NCBI GenBank assembly: GCA_944321145.1
Contig: CALUKF010000018.1
Span: 1-49,879 of the forward strand
Direction of reading: 5' to 3'
DNA from: an uncultured Odoribacter sp.
GTDB taxonomy: Bacteria > Bacteroidota > Bacteroidia > Bacteroidales > Marinifilaceae
Length of the DNA: 49,879 nt
Below are positions 24,903 to 32,325 of this stretch, in pieces; position 1 is the first letter of the stretch; each line of letters opens with the position of its first letter. The position numbers were made by a program, and so were the translations under genes. The notes beneath the pieces are model-generated. The model saw nothing but the letters and a program-made list of their open reading frames with translations. It did not search any database and was not told where the DNA came from.

Positions 24903-25031
24903 AAAAACTGCCGCAAGCCCGGCTTGCGCCTTGACTTGCGGCAGGAAAATATATTGATTTTGAGAAACGAAAAATCGAATTTCAACATTTTTCATTGTTA
25001 TCCCTTTATTGTTTTTGACGTCGCAAAGGAA
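24903..25031 (-). ncRNA. Candidate small RNA with own promoter and terminator
   Basis: A promoter-like box TTCCTTTG (25031-25024, minus strand) is followed about 110 bases later by a strong intrinsic terminator. The terminator has a 10-bp perfect stem (CTGCCGCAAG at 24908-24917 with its complement at 24935-24944), an inner 7-bp stem and then TTTTT. The leader resembles that of the gene at 25181-25741: both contain TTCCTTTGCG, CGTCAA, AATAAAG and an ATGAAAAA a similar distance downstream. The frame starting at the ATG at 24995 runs through the terminator, so a long protein is unlikely. A short RNA, or a transcript with a truncated leader peptide, is the better reading. Confidence 0.45.
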
Positions 25032-25118
25032 CGCCATTCTTATTACGGAAAAATGTTAGTCGGGTTAAGATTTTATGACAAGGCAGCCGCCCCCGCACCC
25101 CGCACCCCACAAGGCAAG

Positions 25119-25154
25119 CAAAGAAAAGAGCCGCGCCCCGCCGGGACGCGACTC
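25119..25154 (-). terminator. Rho-independent terminator of the secreted 186-residue protein gene
   Basis: A 12-bp stem with two G-T pairs (25128-25139 with 25143-25154), a 3-base loop and a minus-strand TTTTCTTT tract, 27 bases past the stop at 25181. Confidence 0.8.
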
Positions 25155-25180
25155 CGTTCATGCTGTCCATGAAGATTCAC

Positions 25181-25741
25181 TTAATAAACGCTCGTCAGCA
25201 AGACAGACTGGAAAACAGCAATCTGTTTCTCCGGGTCTTTCTTTGTTTCTTGGAGGGCTTGCTCGAATTCTTCCGTCTCCTCGGTATCCAACGAAGAGAT
25301 CGCCACCTTCATCACATGCTCGAAAGCCTCCCGGTCGGCTTCAGAAAAGCTGTCCGACTTCAAACGCCGCTTGTAATACTTCTCGATGTTCTTCACCGAA
25401 TTGTAAACCGTCGGCTTCAAAATCATCGTGCGGATGGTCGGGTCGCCTTCCACGACCTGTTCCTTCTTCACCGTGCTCGTCTCGTACAAGTGAATCAGGC
25501 ACCCCAACTCCTTGCCGAAACCGGTTTTCACCGCCTGCTGATAATCCTCGGCAGAAAAATCCTCCTTCACTGACAACAAAAACTCCCACCTGTAATTATC
25601 GCTTTTCGTCATTTCATTCTCTGTCCCTGCGGCATAGATTCTTTTATTCAATCCCTCTGCCGATGCCAACTCTTGAGCAAACACGGGAGCGCCAAACCAC
25701 ATCCCGCCAAATACAACCGATAAAATCAAAATCTTTTTCAT
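25181..25741 (-). CDS. Secreted protein of unknown function, 186 residues
   Basis: A 186-residue protein with a clear signal peptide (MKKILILSVVFGGMWFGAPVFA-Q, cleavage near residue 22) and an all-alpha mature part of charged helices (WEFLLSVKEDFSAEDYQQAVKTGFGKEL, KNIEKYYKRRLKSDSFSEADREAFEHVMKVA, EETEEFEQALQETKKDPEKQIAVF). It has no lipobox or known catalytic motif, and I do not recognise the family. It is monocistronic with a strong terminator. Its leader (CAAAGGAA box complement at 25768-25775, then GCGTC and AATAAAG) is a near-copy of the leader of the candidate small RNA at 24903-25031. Confidence 0.75.
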   Translation of the reverse strand: MKKILILSVVFGGMWFGAPVFAQELASAEGLNKRIYAAGTENEMTKSDNYRWEFLLSVKEDFSAEDYQQAVKTGFGKELGCLIHLYETSTVKKEQVVEGDPTIRTMILKPTVYNSVKNIEKYYKRRLKSDSFSEADREAFEHVMKVAISSLDTEETEEFEQALQETKKDPEKQIAVFQSVLLTSVY

Positions 25742-25767
25742 TGCTATTCTTTATTACATTGACGCCG

Positions 25768-25775
25768 CAAAGGAA
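25768..25775 (-). promoter_or_regulatory. Promoter -7-like box for the secreted protein gene
   Basis: TTCCTTTG on the minus strand (one mismatch to TAnnTTTG), 27 bases upstream of the ATG. The same box with the same downstream leader occurs at 25024-25031. Confidence 0.45.
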
Positions 25776-25846
25776 GCACATATATATTACACAAATGTGA
25801 TGCCCCGGTTAAGAATATGTTACAATCCCGCCATTACCGCCATGGC

Positions 25847-26016
25847 ATCCGGAGAGTATCCGGGTACTATCTCCGCTATTTCCAGCAAATTAGCATCTTG
25901 TTGGCACAGTGTTGGCATATCAAGTGCTTATGCCAACCTTATGTCAACCTTATGCCAACCATAGGCAAACACCGGAGATAGTCCCCGGATACCACGAAGG
26001 AAACCGGGAGATAGAT
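25847..26016 (-). repeat. Intergenic repeat element, copy A
   Basis: This stretch matches a second copy at 39364-39530 in opposite orientation. The best block is 71 bp (25911-25981 reversed against 39390-39460) with 63 of 71 bases identical by hand alignment. Its core is a run of three imperfect 11-mers of the form GGTTGGCATAA. Both ends carry TATCTCCGG-like motifs in inverted orientation (for example CCGGAGATAG near 25972-25981 and ACTATCTCCGC near 25866-25876), like a miniature element. It lies between two divergent genes and contains no reading frame. Confidence 0.75.
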
Positions 26017-26033
26017 GTTTCCGGATTTTGATT

Positions 26034-26041
26034 TATCTTTG
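26034..26041 (+). promoter_or_regulatory. Promoter -7 box for the DUF4954 gene
   Basis: TATCTTTG, a full match to TAnnTTTG, 25 bases upstream of the ATG at 26067 and just outside the repeat element. The upstream TTG element is not clear. Confidence 0.55.
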
Positions 26042-26066
26042 CAGCACTCAACGAAAAAAGATAAAG

Positions 26067-28063
26067 ATGAATACAAGGAATCTGACTTCAGAAGAAATCG
26101 CCGCTCTCACGCGGCAAGGCTGCACGGCGAGCGAGTGGCAGCGGGTGACGGTCGCCCCGGGTTTCCGGACGGAGCGTGTGCGCCACGTGCGCTTCTCGGG
26201 GGATGTCCGCCTGGGCGTGTTCGAGGAGGAGTTCAGGCTTGAGGGCGGGCTGGCGCTGCATTCGGGGCTGAACCATGTCACGTTGCATAATTGCAGTGTC
26301 GGCGACAATGCGTTTATTGAAAACGTTTCAAATTATATTGCCAATTACCGCATCGGGGAGGGGTGTTTTATTCAGAACACAGACCGGATTGTGACGGAAG
26401 GGCGGAGCACGTTCGGGAACGGGACGTTGGTCTCTGTGCTTAATGAGACGGGCGGAGGGAGGTGCCTATTTTCAACGAGCTGTCTGCCCATTTGGCGTAT
26501 ATCCTTGCCCTGTACCGGCATTCGCCGGGGCTGACGGAGAGGCTGAAGGAGCTGATAACCCGTTATGCGGAGGGGGTTGCTTCGGATTGCGGCACGATTG
26601 GCAAGGGGGTGCGCATCACGAACAGCGGGTGTATCCGCAATGTGGCGGTCGGCGATTGTGCCGTCATCGACGGGGCTTCGCGGCTGGAGAACGGGACGGT
26701 GAACAGCAATGCCGCGGCGCCCGCTTTTATCGGCTGCAATGTGATGGCGGAGGATTTTATCATGGCGTCGGGGGCGAGCCTGACGGACGGCGCCGCGCTG
26801 GTGCGCTGTTTTATCGGGCAGGCGTGCCACCTGGGGCATCTTTTTTCTGCCCACGATTCGCTGTTTTTCAGCAATTGCCAAGGGGAGAACGGGGAGGCGT
26901 GCGCGGTGTTTGCGGGACCTTATACCGTGACGATGCACAAGTCGAGCCTGCTGATTGCGGGGATGTTTTCGTTCCTGAATGCGGGGAGCGGGTCGAACCA
27001 GAGCAATCATTTGTATAAACTGGGACCTATCCATCAGGGGATTGTGGAGCGGGGGTCGAAGACGACGAGCGATTCTTATATCCTGTGGCCTGCGAAAATC
27101 GGGGCGTTCTCGCTCATCATGGGGCGGCATGTGAGCCATCCGGATACTTCAGATTTGCCTTTTTCGTATCTTATCGAGCAGATGAACCAGACGTATCTGG
27201 TGCCGGCGGTGAATTTGCGCAGCGTGGGCACTATCCGCGACGCGCAGAAGTGGCCCAAGCGGGACAAGCGGACAGACCCGAAGCAGCTGGATTTTATTAA
27301 TTTCAATTTGCTGAGCCCTTATACGATCCAGAAGATGATTGCGGGCACGGAAATTTTGCAGACGTTGCAGAAGGTGTCCGGCGAGACTTCGGCGGAATAT
27401 GCTTACCAGAGCGCGCGTATCCGCAGCGGTTCGCTCAAGAAGGGGCTGGAATATTACCGTATGGCTATCAATAAGTTTCTGGGCAATTCGATTATCAAGC
27501 GGCTGGAGGGCATCAGGTTCCGCTCGGATGAGGAGATACGCGCCCGCCTGCGCCCGGAGCTGGAGGAGGGGAAGGGGGAATGGGTCGACCTCTCGGGGCT
27601 TATCGCGCCGCAAGGGGAGATTGCGAAGCTCCTTGCCCGCATCCAATCGGGGGAAATCGCTTCGGTCGGGGAAATCGGGGAGACTTTCCGGCAGCTCCAT
27701 GCGGATTATTACCGCCTGGAATGGACTTGGGCGTGGGAGGTGATGCAACGCTGGTATGGCATTGCGCCGGAGACGGTCACTGCCGCGGATGTCATCCGCA
27801 TCGTGGATACGTGGAAGGAGTCGGTGGTGACGCTCGACCGCCTGCTTTATGAGGATGCGAAGAAGGAGTTTTCGATGACTGCCCGGACGGGTTTCGGCGC
27901 AGACGGGGGCAAGGAGCAGAAGGAGATTGACTTTGAGCAGGTGCGCGGCGCTTTCGAGAACAATCCTTTCGTGGAGACGGTGAAACGGCATATCGAGGAT
28001 AAAACCGCCCTCGGCAATGAGCTTATCGGGCGGCTGGAGCCTCTTGTGCAGGGCGGGGAATGA
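26067..28063 (+). pseudogene. DUF4954 family protein, frameshifted in a G run
   Basis: Two overlapping frames together make a complete DUF4954 protein of about 665 residues, a Bacteroidota family with left-handed beta-helix (hexapeptide) repeats that resembles sugar-nucleotide acyltransferases. The first part begins MNTRNLTSEEIAALTRQGC and includes VTLHNCSVGDNAFIENV and NYRIGEGCFIQNTD. The second part continues FNELSAHLAYILALYRHSPGL, ITNSGCIRNVAVGDCAVIDGA and GCNVMAEDFIMASGASLTDGA, then a helical C-terminus (TWAWEVMQRWYGI). The break is at 26449-26462, where one G in a GGCGG(G)AGGGAGG stretch appears to be missing. All the rest is intact, so it is either a very recent mutation or a sequencing error. 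Monocistronic, with a terminator shared with the convergent beta-galactosidase gene. Confidence 0.85.
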
Positions 28064-28100
28064 GGGGGAGTAGTTATTTTACATTGTCCATCCGACACTT

Positions 28101-28134
28101 CGCCTGTGGAAATTTTCCACGATTTCCACAGGCG
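28101..28134. terminator. Bidirectional terminator between DUF4954 and beta-galactosidase genes
   Basis: A 12-bp perfect stem (CGCCTGTGGAAA at 28101-28112, complement at 28123-28134) with a 10-base loop sits between two convergent genes (stops at 28063 and 28154). No long T-tract follows on either side, so it may work as a rho-assisted or RNA-stability hairpin. Confidence 0.6.
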
Positions 28135-28153
28135 GGTTCCCAGCTACTCTGAG

Positions 28154-30202
28154 TTACTCCGAGTAGAAACAGGTGTACCCGTCGGTCAGGCGGTTCTTGC
28201 CTTTGCCGCTGAGGATGCGGATTTCGTTGGCACCGGGACGGAGCTCAACGCCTTCCCAAACGACGGTGCAGAGGGAGTCTGCCTGCGCTTTGCCCTGGCT
28301 CTGCCCGTTCACGAAGAGCTCGGCATCGGGCTGGTTGGTGAAGGCACGGAAGGTTTGCAGCTGCTTCGTGCGGCGGGTGCAACGGCGGTCGGCAAGGTAG
28401 AGCACCGGTTCCTCGCGGTTCCAGTTGGCTTTGTAGAAGTAGAAGGCGTCTTTGCGCACCTTGCGGTCGAAGGTCACCAGCCCTTTGTCGTTGATGCCCG
28501 GGCGGTCGCCCTCCCGGCGATGGGCTGCGCCGAAGTCGAACATGTTCCAGACAAAGCTGCCCCAGACGAAGGGACGGGCGGAAATCTCGCGCCAGTTTTT
28601 GATGTGGTACTGCGTCTGCCAGTTCTCCGGATGCCACCAGCTCGAAGGGACGGACTTCACGATGGTGTCCTGCTGGTGGTAGATGCTCGCCCCTGCGCCG
28701 TATTCGCTGACGGCTATGCACAGGCCGGGATGGGCGGCGTGCATGCGGTCTAACCACACGCCCAGCGACGCCGGCGTGCCGCCATACCAGCCATCGTAGC
28801 GGTTCCACGCCATGACGTCCGTCACGAAATTCAGCCGACCGTCGATGTTGGACGCTGCCGTGGTGAGGCGGGTGGGGTCTTCGGCATGTGCCAAGTCGTT
28901 CAGTTCCTGCAAATAGGGCACAGGGCTGTCGCCCCGTTCGGACAATTCGTTGAAGATTCCCCACACGCAAATCGAGGGATGGTTGTAGTGCTGGCGTATC
29001 AGCTCGCGCAGCTGTTCCTTGCCGTTCTCGCGAAAAGCGGGCAGGTTGGCAAAGCCCTCGTTGATGTATCCACCGGGACCGATGAAGGGAATCTCTGCCC
29101 ATACAATCATGCCATATTGGTCCATCAGGTCGTAGACGTATTCTGCCTGGGGGTAGTGCGCCAGGCGCACGGCGTTCACTCCCATCTCAGCCATCAGGGC
29201 GACGTCCTCCTCGTGGTGCCACGGACGGAGGGCGTTGCCCACTTCACTCCTGTCCTGGTGGCGGCACACGCCCCGAAGCTGCAAGTGCTCGCCGTTGAGG
29301 AAAAAGCCTTTCTGCGGGTCTATCCGGAAGGAACGCAAGCCTAGGGGCTGCTCGACGGCATCCGCCTGCTGCCCGTCCACCCACAGGCTGACTTCTGCCC
29401 GATAGCGGAAGGGGTCGCGCCGCCCGTCCCACAGGCGCGGATTTTCCAAGGCAAAGGGCACTTCCTGCAAGGCCTCTTTGCCTGCAGGCAGGGAGCATTT
29501 CCGGCTACCGCGCCACACTTCCCGCTCCCCGTCCAAAAGGCGGAGGCGCACAAGAGCCTCCCGTTCCTCGCCGCTGCCATTGGAAAGGCGCACCAACGCA
29601 CGCCCCGAAGCGTATGCCCGGCTGACGCTGTCCTGCACGAGGCGCACGCCGCTCGAAGCATAATCCGTCAGCGACACGCACACCGGCTCGGTCACGACGA
29701 GGTGCACGTCGCGGTAAATCCCGCCATAGAAATTGAAATCCCCCGTCAAGGGCATTACGTCCAGCGTCTCGCTGTTGCTCACGAACACCGCTACCACGTT
29801 CTCAGTCCCGTAGCGCACCCTGCCGGTAATCTCAAAGACAAACGCCCCGTAACCGCCCCGGTGCTGCCCCACGTAACAGCCGTTCACAAAAACGTCCGCC
29901 ACGCTGTTTGCCCCCTCGAAGCGCAGGAAAAGCCGCTTTCCACGCCATTCCTCGCGCACTGCCAGGCGTTTCTCGTAGCAGCCGATGCCCCGCCAATAGT
30001 CCAACTGCCCTGCCAGGGCGTCCTGTGCATTCCACGTATGCGGCAAATCCACCCGTTCGGCAGTCCCCCGTTCCACTTCGTGGTAGAAACGGAAACGCCA
30101 ATCCGCGTTCAACAATACCTCCTGCCGCTGCGCGTACACCGGCACTGCGCAAGCGGTCAAAATCATCAGAATAAAAAACTTAAAACACTTTCTCATACCC
30201 AT
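28154..30202 (-). CDS. Glycoside hydrolase family 2 beta-galactosidase, exported
   Basis: A 682-residue GH2 enzyme that hydrolyses terminal beta-D-galactosides (or a related beta-glycoside). A signal peptide (FFILMILTACAVPVYA-Q) is followed by a jelly-roll sugar-binding domain (about 30-170, NADWRFRF, VDLPHTWNAQD, FEGANSVADVFVNG), an immunoglobulin-like domain (about 175-290), and a TIM barrel (about 295-570) with acid/base Glu419 in WGIFNELSERGD and nucleophile Glu500 in AVSEYGAGASI. A final beta domain (about 600-682, RAFTNQPDAELFVNG) follows. It is shorter than the classic 1000-residue LacZ, as is usual for Bacteroidota exported forms. TAC in the signal peptide could be a lipobox (LTAC, Cys18), so lipid anchoring is possible. 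Start at the ATG at 30202 or two codons in at 30196. Stands alone. Confidence 0.92.
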   Translation of the reverse strand: MGMRKCFKFFILMILTACAVPVYAQRQEVLLNADWRFRFYHEVERGTAERVDLPHTWNAQDALAGQLDYWRGIGCYEKRLAVREEWRGKRLFLRFEGANSVADVFVNGCYVGQHRGGYGAFVFEITGRVRYGTENVVAVFVSNSETLDVMPLTGDFNFYGGIYRDVHLVVTEPVCVSLTDYASSGVRLVQDSVSRAYASGRALVRLSNGSGEEREALVRLRLLDGEREVWRGSRKCSLPAGKEALQEVPFALENPRLWDGRRDPFRYRAEVSLWVDGQQADAVEQPLGLRSFRIDPQKGFFLNGEHLQLRGVCRHQDRSEVGNALRPWHHEEDVALMAEMGVNAVRLAHYPQAEYVYDLMDQYGMIVWAEIPFIGPGGYINEGFANLPAFRENGKEQLRELIRQHYNHPSICVWGIFNELSERGDSPVPYLQELNDLAHAEDPTRLTTAASNIDGRLNFVTDVMAWNRYDGWYGGTPASLGVWLDRMHAAHPGLCIAVSEYGAGASIYHQQDTIVKSVPSSWWHPENWQTQYHIKNWREISARPFVWGSFVWNMFDFGAAHRREGDRPGINDKGLVTFDRKVRKDAFYFYKANWNREEPVLYLADRRCTRRTKQLQTFRAFTNQPDAELFVNGQSQGKAQADSLCTVVWEGVELRPGANEIRILSGKGKNRLTDGYTCFYSE

Positions 30203-30297
30203 TTATTAGAAATGTAAAACCTATATTCCCTGCCCATGCCTCCACCCCATCGGAATAAATTCTCACAAAGAGGTATCAAATATACGCAAAAACTTTG

Positions 30298-30305
30298 TAC
30301 CTTTG
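30298..30305 (+). promoter_or_regulatory. Promoter -7 box for divIC-ruvX-def
   Basis: TACCTTTG matches TAnnTTTG. With a transcription start about 5-7 bases downstream, the ATG at 30314 would be almost leaderless. Confidence 0.5.
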
Positions 30306-30313
30306 CGCATACC

Positions 30314-30631
30314 ATGAGAGAAAAAAATAATGACACCGGTTTTCGACATTTTTTGTTCATCCTGTTCATGAACAAATATACCATCACGTCGCTGATTTTT
30401 TTGGTGTGGCTGACTTTTTTCGACCGCAACAACCTGGTTGAGAAAATGCAGCTCCGCAGCAAAATCGCCACGCTGAAAAGGGAGAAGGCATACTATCAGG
30501 ACAAAATCGAGGAGGACAACCGGAAAATCAAGGAATTGCTCAGCAGCAAAGAAAATCTCGAAAAATTCGCCCGTGAGCAATACCTGATGAAAAGGCCGAA
30601 TGAAGACATCTTTGTAATCGTTAATCCATAA
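30314..30631 (+). CDS. DivIC/FtsB-like septum formation protein
   Basis: A 105-residue FtsB/DivIC-type cell-division protein. A short cytoplasmic part and one membrane segment (YTITSLIFLVWLTFF) are followed by DRNNLVEKMQLRSKIATLKREKAYYQDKIEEDNRKIKEL, a coiled coil, and a C-terminal FAREQYLMKRPNEDIFVI, the family's closing motif. It links FtsL/FtsQ at the division site. Start chosen at the ATG at 30314. It lies only 9 bases after a TACCTTTG promoter box (30298-30305), so an internal ATG at 30368 may be the real start; the longer form matches the usual length better. It leads directly into ruvX. Confidence 0.85.
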   Translation: MREKNNDTGFRHFLFILFMNKYTITSLIFLVWLTFFDRNNLVEKMQLRSKIATLKREKAYYQDKIEEDNRKIKELLSSKENLEKFAREQYLMKRPNEDIFVIVNP

Positions 30632-30636
30632 AAGAC

Positions 30637-31098
30637 GTGGGAAGAATACTGGCAATAGACTACGGCACCAAGAGGACAGGCATCGCGGCAAGCGACCCCG
30701 CAGGCATCATCGCCACCGGGCTGCAGACCGTCAGGACGCACGACCTGCTCCAATTCCTGCAGGAATACGCCGCCAAGGAGACCATCGACCTTTTCGTCGT
30801 GGGGCATCCCAAGCAAATGGACAACACCGACTCCGAAAACATGCGCCACATCACCCCCTTCCTCGCTGCCTTGAAACGGAAATTCCCAGGCATCCCCGTC
30901 GTCCTCTACGACGAACGCTTCACCTCCGTGCTCGCCCACCGCGCGCTCATCGAAGGCGGAGCCAAAAAGAAAACCCGGCAGGACAAAGCCCTCATCGACA
31001 CCATGAGCGCCACCCTTATCCTAAGCTCCTACATGGAACAGCAACGCAACCTTGCCCCACGGCAAGGGGGCACACCCAACGAATTGTCAAATCTATAA
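30637..31098 (+). CDS. ruvX: Holliday junction resolvase-like protein RuvX/YqgF
   Basis: A 153-residue YqgF/RuvX protein, an RNase H-fold nuclease-like factor involved in pre-16S rRNA 5' end processing and proposed Holliday-junction resolution. Motifs: ILAIDYGTKRTGIAASDPAG, DLFVVGHPKQMDNTDSEN, VVLYDERFTSVLAHRAL and KKTRQDKALIDTMSATLIL. Start is a GTG at 30637, five bases after the divIC stop; no ATG fits. The last 20 residues are non-conserved. Same operon as def. Confidence 0.95.
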   Translation: MGRILAIDYGTKRTGIAASDPAGIIATGLQTVRTHDLLQFLQEYAAKETIDLFVVGHPKQMDNTDSENMRHITPFLAALKRKFPGIPVVLYDERFTSVLAHRALIEGGAKKKTRQDKALIDTMSATLILSSYMEQQRNLAPRQGGTPNELSNL

Positions 31099-31110
31099 AA
31101 TCAAATCAAT

Positions 31111-31665
31111 ATGTTTTTACCCATTGTCATATACGGACACCCCACCTTGCGCAAAATATCAGAAGACATCACCCCCGACTATCCGGGACTCGAAAAACTC
31201 ATCGCCGACATGTTCCAGACCATGGACGAAGCCGACGGCGTCGGGCTTGCCGCCCCCCAAATCGGGCGCAACATCCGCCTCTTCGTCGTCGACGGCAATG
31301 CCTTCACCGAGGCAGACCCCGATTGCGCAGGCTTCCGCAAAGCCTTCATCAATGCCCACATCCTGGAGCGCAGCGGGGATGAAATCCTCCGCAACGAAGG
31401 CTGCCTCAGCGTCCCCGGCATCCACGAAGACGTCCGCCGCCACGACCGCATCCGCATCGCCTACATGGACGAACAAGGCGTGCAGCACGAAGAGGAATAC
31501 ACTGGCATCAAAGCCTGGATTATCCAGCACGAATACGACCACCTTGACGGCATCCTCTTCACCGACCACCTTTCGTCGCTGAAAAAACGCCTCCTCCGTG
31601 GCAAGCTCAACAACCTCAGCCTGGGCAAGTTCAAAGCCTCCTACCGGGTCATCCTCCCCAAATGA
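31111..31665 (+). CDS. def: Peptide deformylase
   Basis: A 184-residue metallopeptidase that removes the formyl group from the N-terminal methionine of new proteins. The three family motifs are intact: GVGLAAPQ (residues 43-50), EGCLS (96-100, metal ligand Cys98) and QHEYDH (139-144, ligands His140 and His144, catalytic Glu141). Twelve bases after ruvX, so the three genes divIC-ruvX-def form an operon. Confidence 0.97.
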   Translation: MFLPIVIYGHPTLRKISEDITPDYPGLEKLIADMFQTMDEADGVGLAAPQIGRNIRLFVVDGNAFTEADPDCAGFRKAFINAHILERSGDEILRNEGCLSVPGIHEDVRRHDRIRIAYMDEQGVQHEEEYTGIKAWIIQHEYDHLDGILFTDHLSSLKKRLLRGKLNNLSLGKFKASYRVILPK

Positions 31666-31985
31666 CCCGCCCCCACGCGCCACGCCGCCCGGAGCGGCTC
31701 CCAAGCAAATGCAGCCCTGATGCCCGCCTGCTCAGGGTCTGTTCAAGGGACATGTAAGGTTCACCGGCAGTTATTCCCCTGTCCTCGCCCGGTCTGAATG
31801 GGCGCAGGAAGAAGGAATCATGAAAGGGGTATGGATGGTGGCACGGGAACAGACCGGGAGCCGGGCTTAAACAGCATGGGAATCACACCGTTCCCTAAAA
31901 CATCAATAGCCATAAAATAAACAACGGATTGACACACTATCTCAATTTTAATCCGTAACTTTGCAAAAAGAAAAGACAAAGCGAA
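31666..31985. other. Intergenic region after def
   Basis: A 320-base gap with no convincing gene. The left half is GC-rich and featureless; the right half is A/T-rich and holds a TAACTTTG promoter box (31958-31965) about 20 bases before the antitoxin start. Confidence 0.55.
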
Positions 31986-32258
31986 ATGAATACGACCATT
32001 GACTTGAATGTTTTCCGGGCGCAATTAATTGCCGACATCAGCGCAGAAGACAACATCGAAGTGCTGGAAAGCCTCCGGCGGGCTTACCGCCGTGCCCGCA
32101 ACCGGATGAAACGGGAGAGGGCTCCCCTGCCTCCCTATACGATGGAGGAACTGAATGCACGGATAGATGAATTTGAGGCAGAATTAGAAGCCGGCGAATG
32201 GCTGGAAGAAGAAGAAGCTAACGCTAAAACCCAGGAAGCATTGCCATGGTTAAAATAG
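31986..32258 (+). CDS. Antitoxin-like protein, orphaned
   Basis: A 90-residue acidic protein with two helical parts: AEDNIEVLESLRRAYRRARNRMK, and the C-terminal PPYTMEELNARIDEFEAELEAGEWLEEEE. The YTMEELNARIDEFEAEF-type block is typical of Bacteroidota antitoxins that precede a RelE/ParE toxin. A toxin-like start (ATG at 32246) overlaps its end by 13 bases in another frame, but the toxin stops resembling a toxin after about 9 codons. So this looks like a stranded antitoxin. It has its own promoter box (31958-31965). Confidence 0.7.
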   Translation: MNTTIDLNVFRAQLIADISAEDNIEVLESLRRAYRRARNRMKRERAPLPPYTMEELNARIDEFEAELEAGEWLEEEEANAKTQEALPWLK

Positions 32259-32281
32259 TTTGGAGTAAATCTGGCGCAATC
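32246..32281 (+). pseudogene. Remnant 5' end of a RelE/ParE-family toxin gene
   Basis: The frame from ATG 32246 reads MVKIVWSKSGA, a very typical RelE/ParE beginning, overlapping the antitoxin stop as expected for this pair. After codon 10-12 the sequence no longer resembles a toxin, and the comEC start follows at 32326. Most of the toxin gene has therefore been deleted, removing all catalytic residues. Confidence 0.6.
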
Positions 32282-32325
32282 GATAGAAAACCCTTGACAT
32301 ATTCACCCCCATTCCCCCGCGTCCC

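Noticed and set aside
24771-24995. A 74-codon minus-strand frame starting MKNVEIRFFVSQNQ
   Set aside because: It runs straight through a strong intrinsic terminator at 24903-24944, and the later residues look random. A short RNA is the better explanation.
26440-26470. Programmed ribosomal frameshift in the DUF4954 gene
   Set aside because: No slippery heptamer with downstream structure is evident, and a simple missing G in a G-rich run explains the break.
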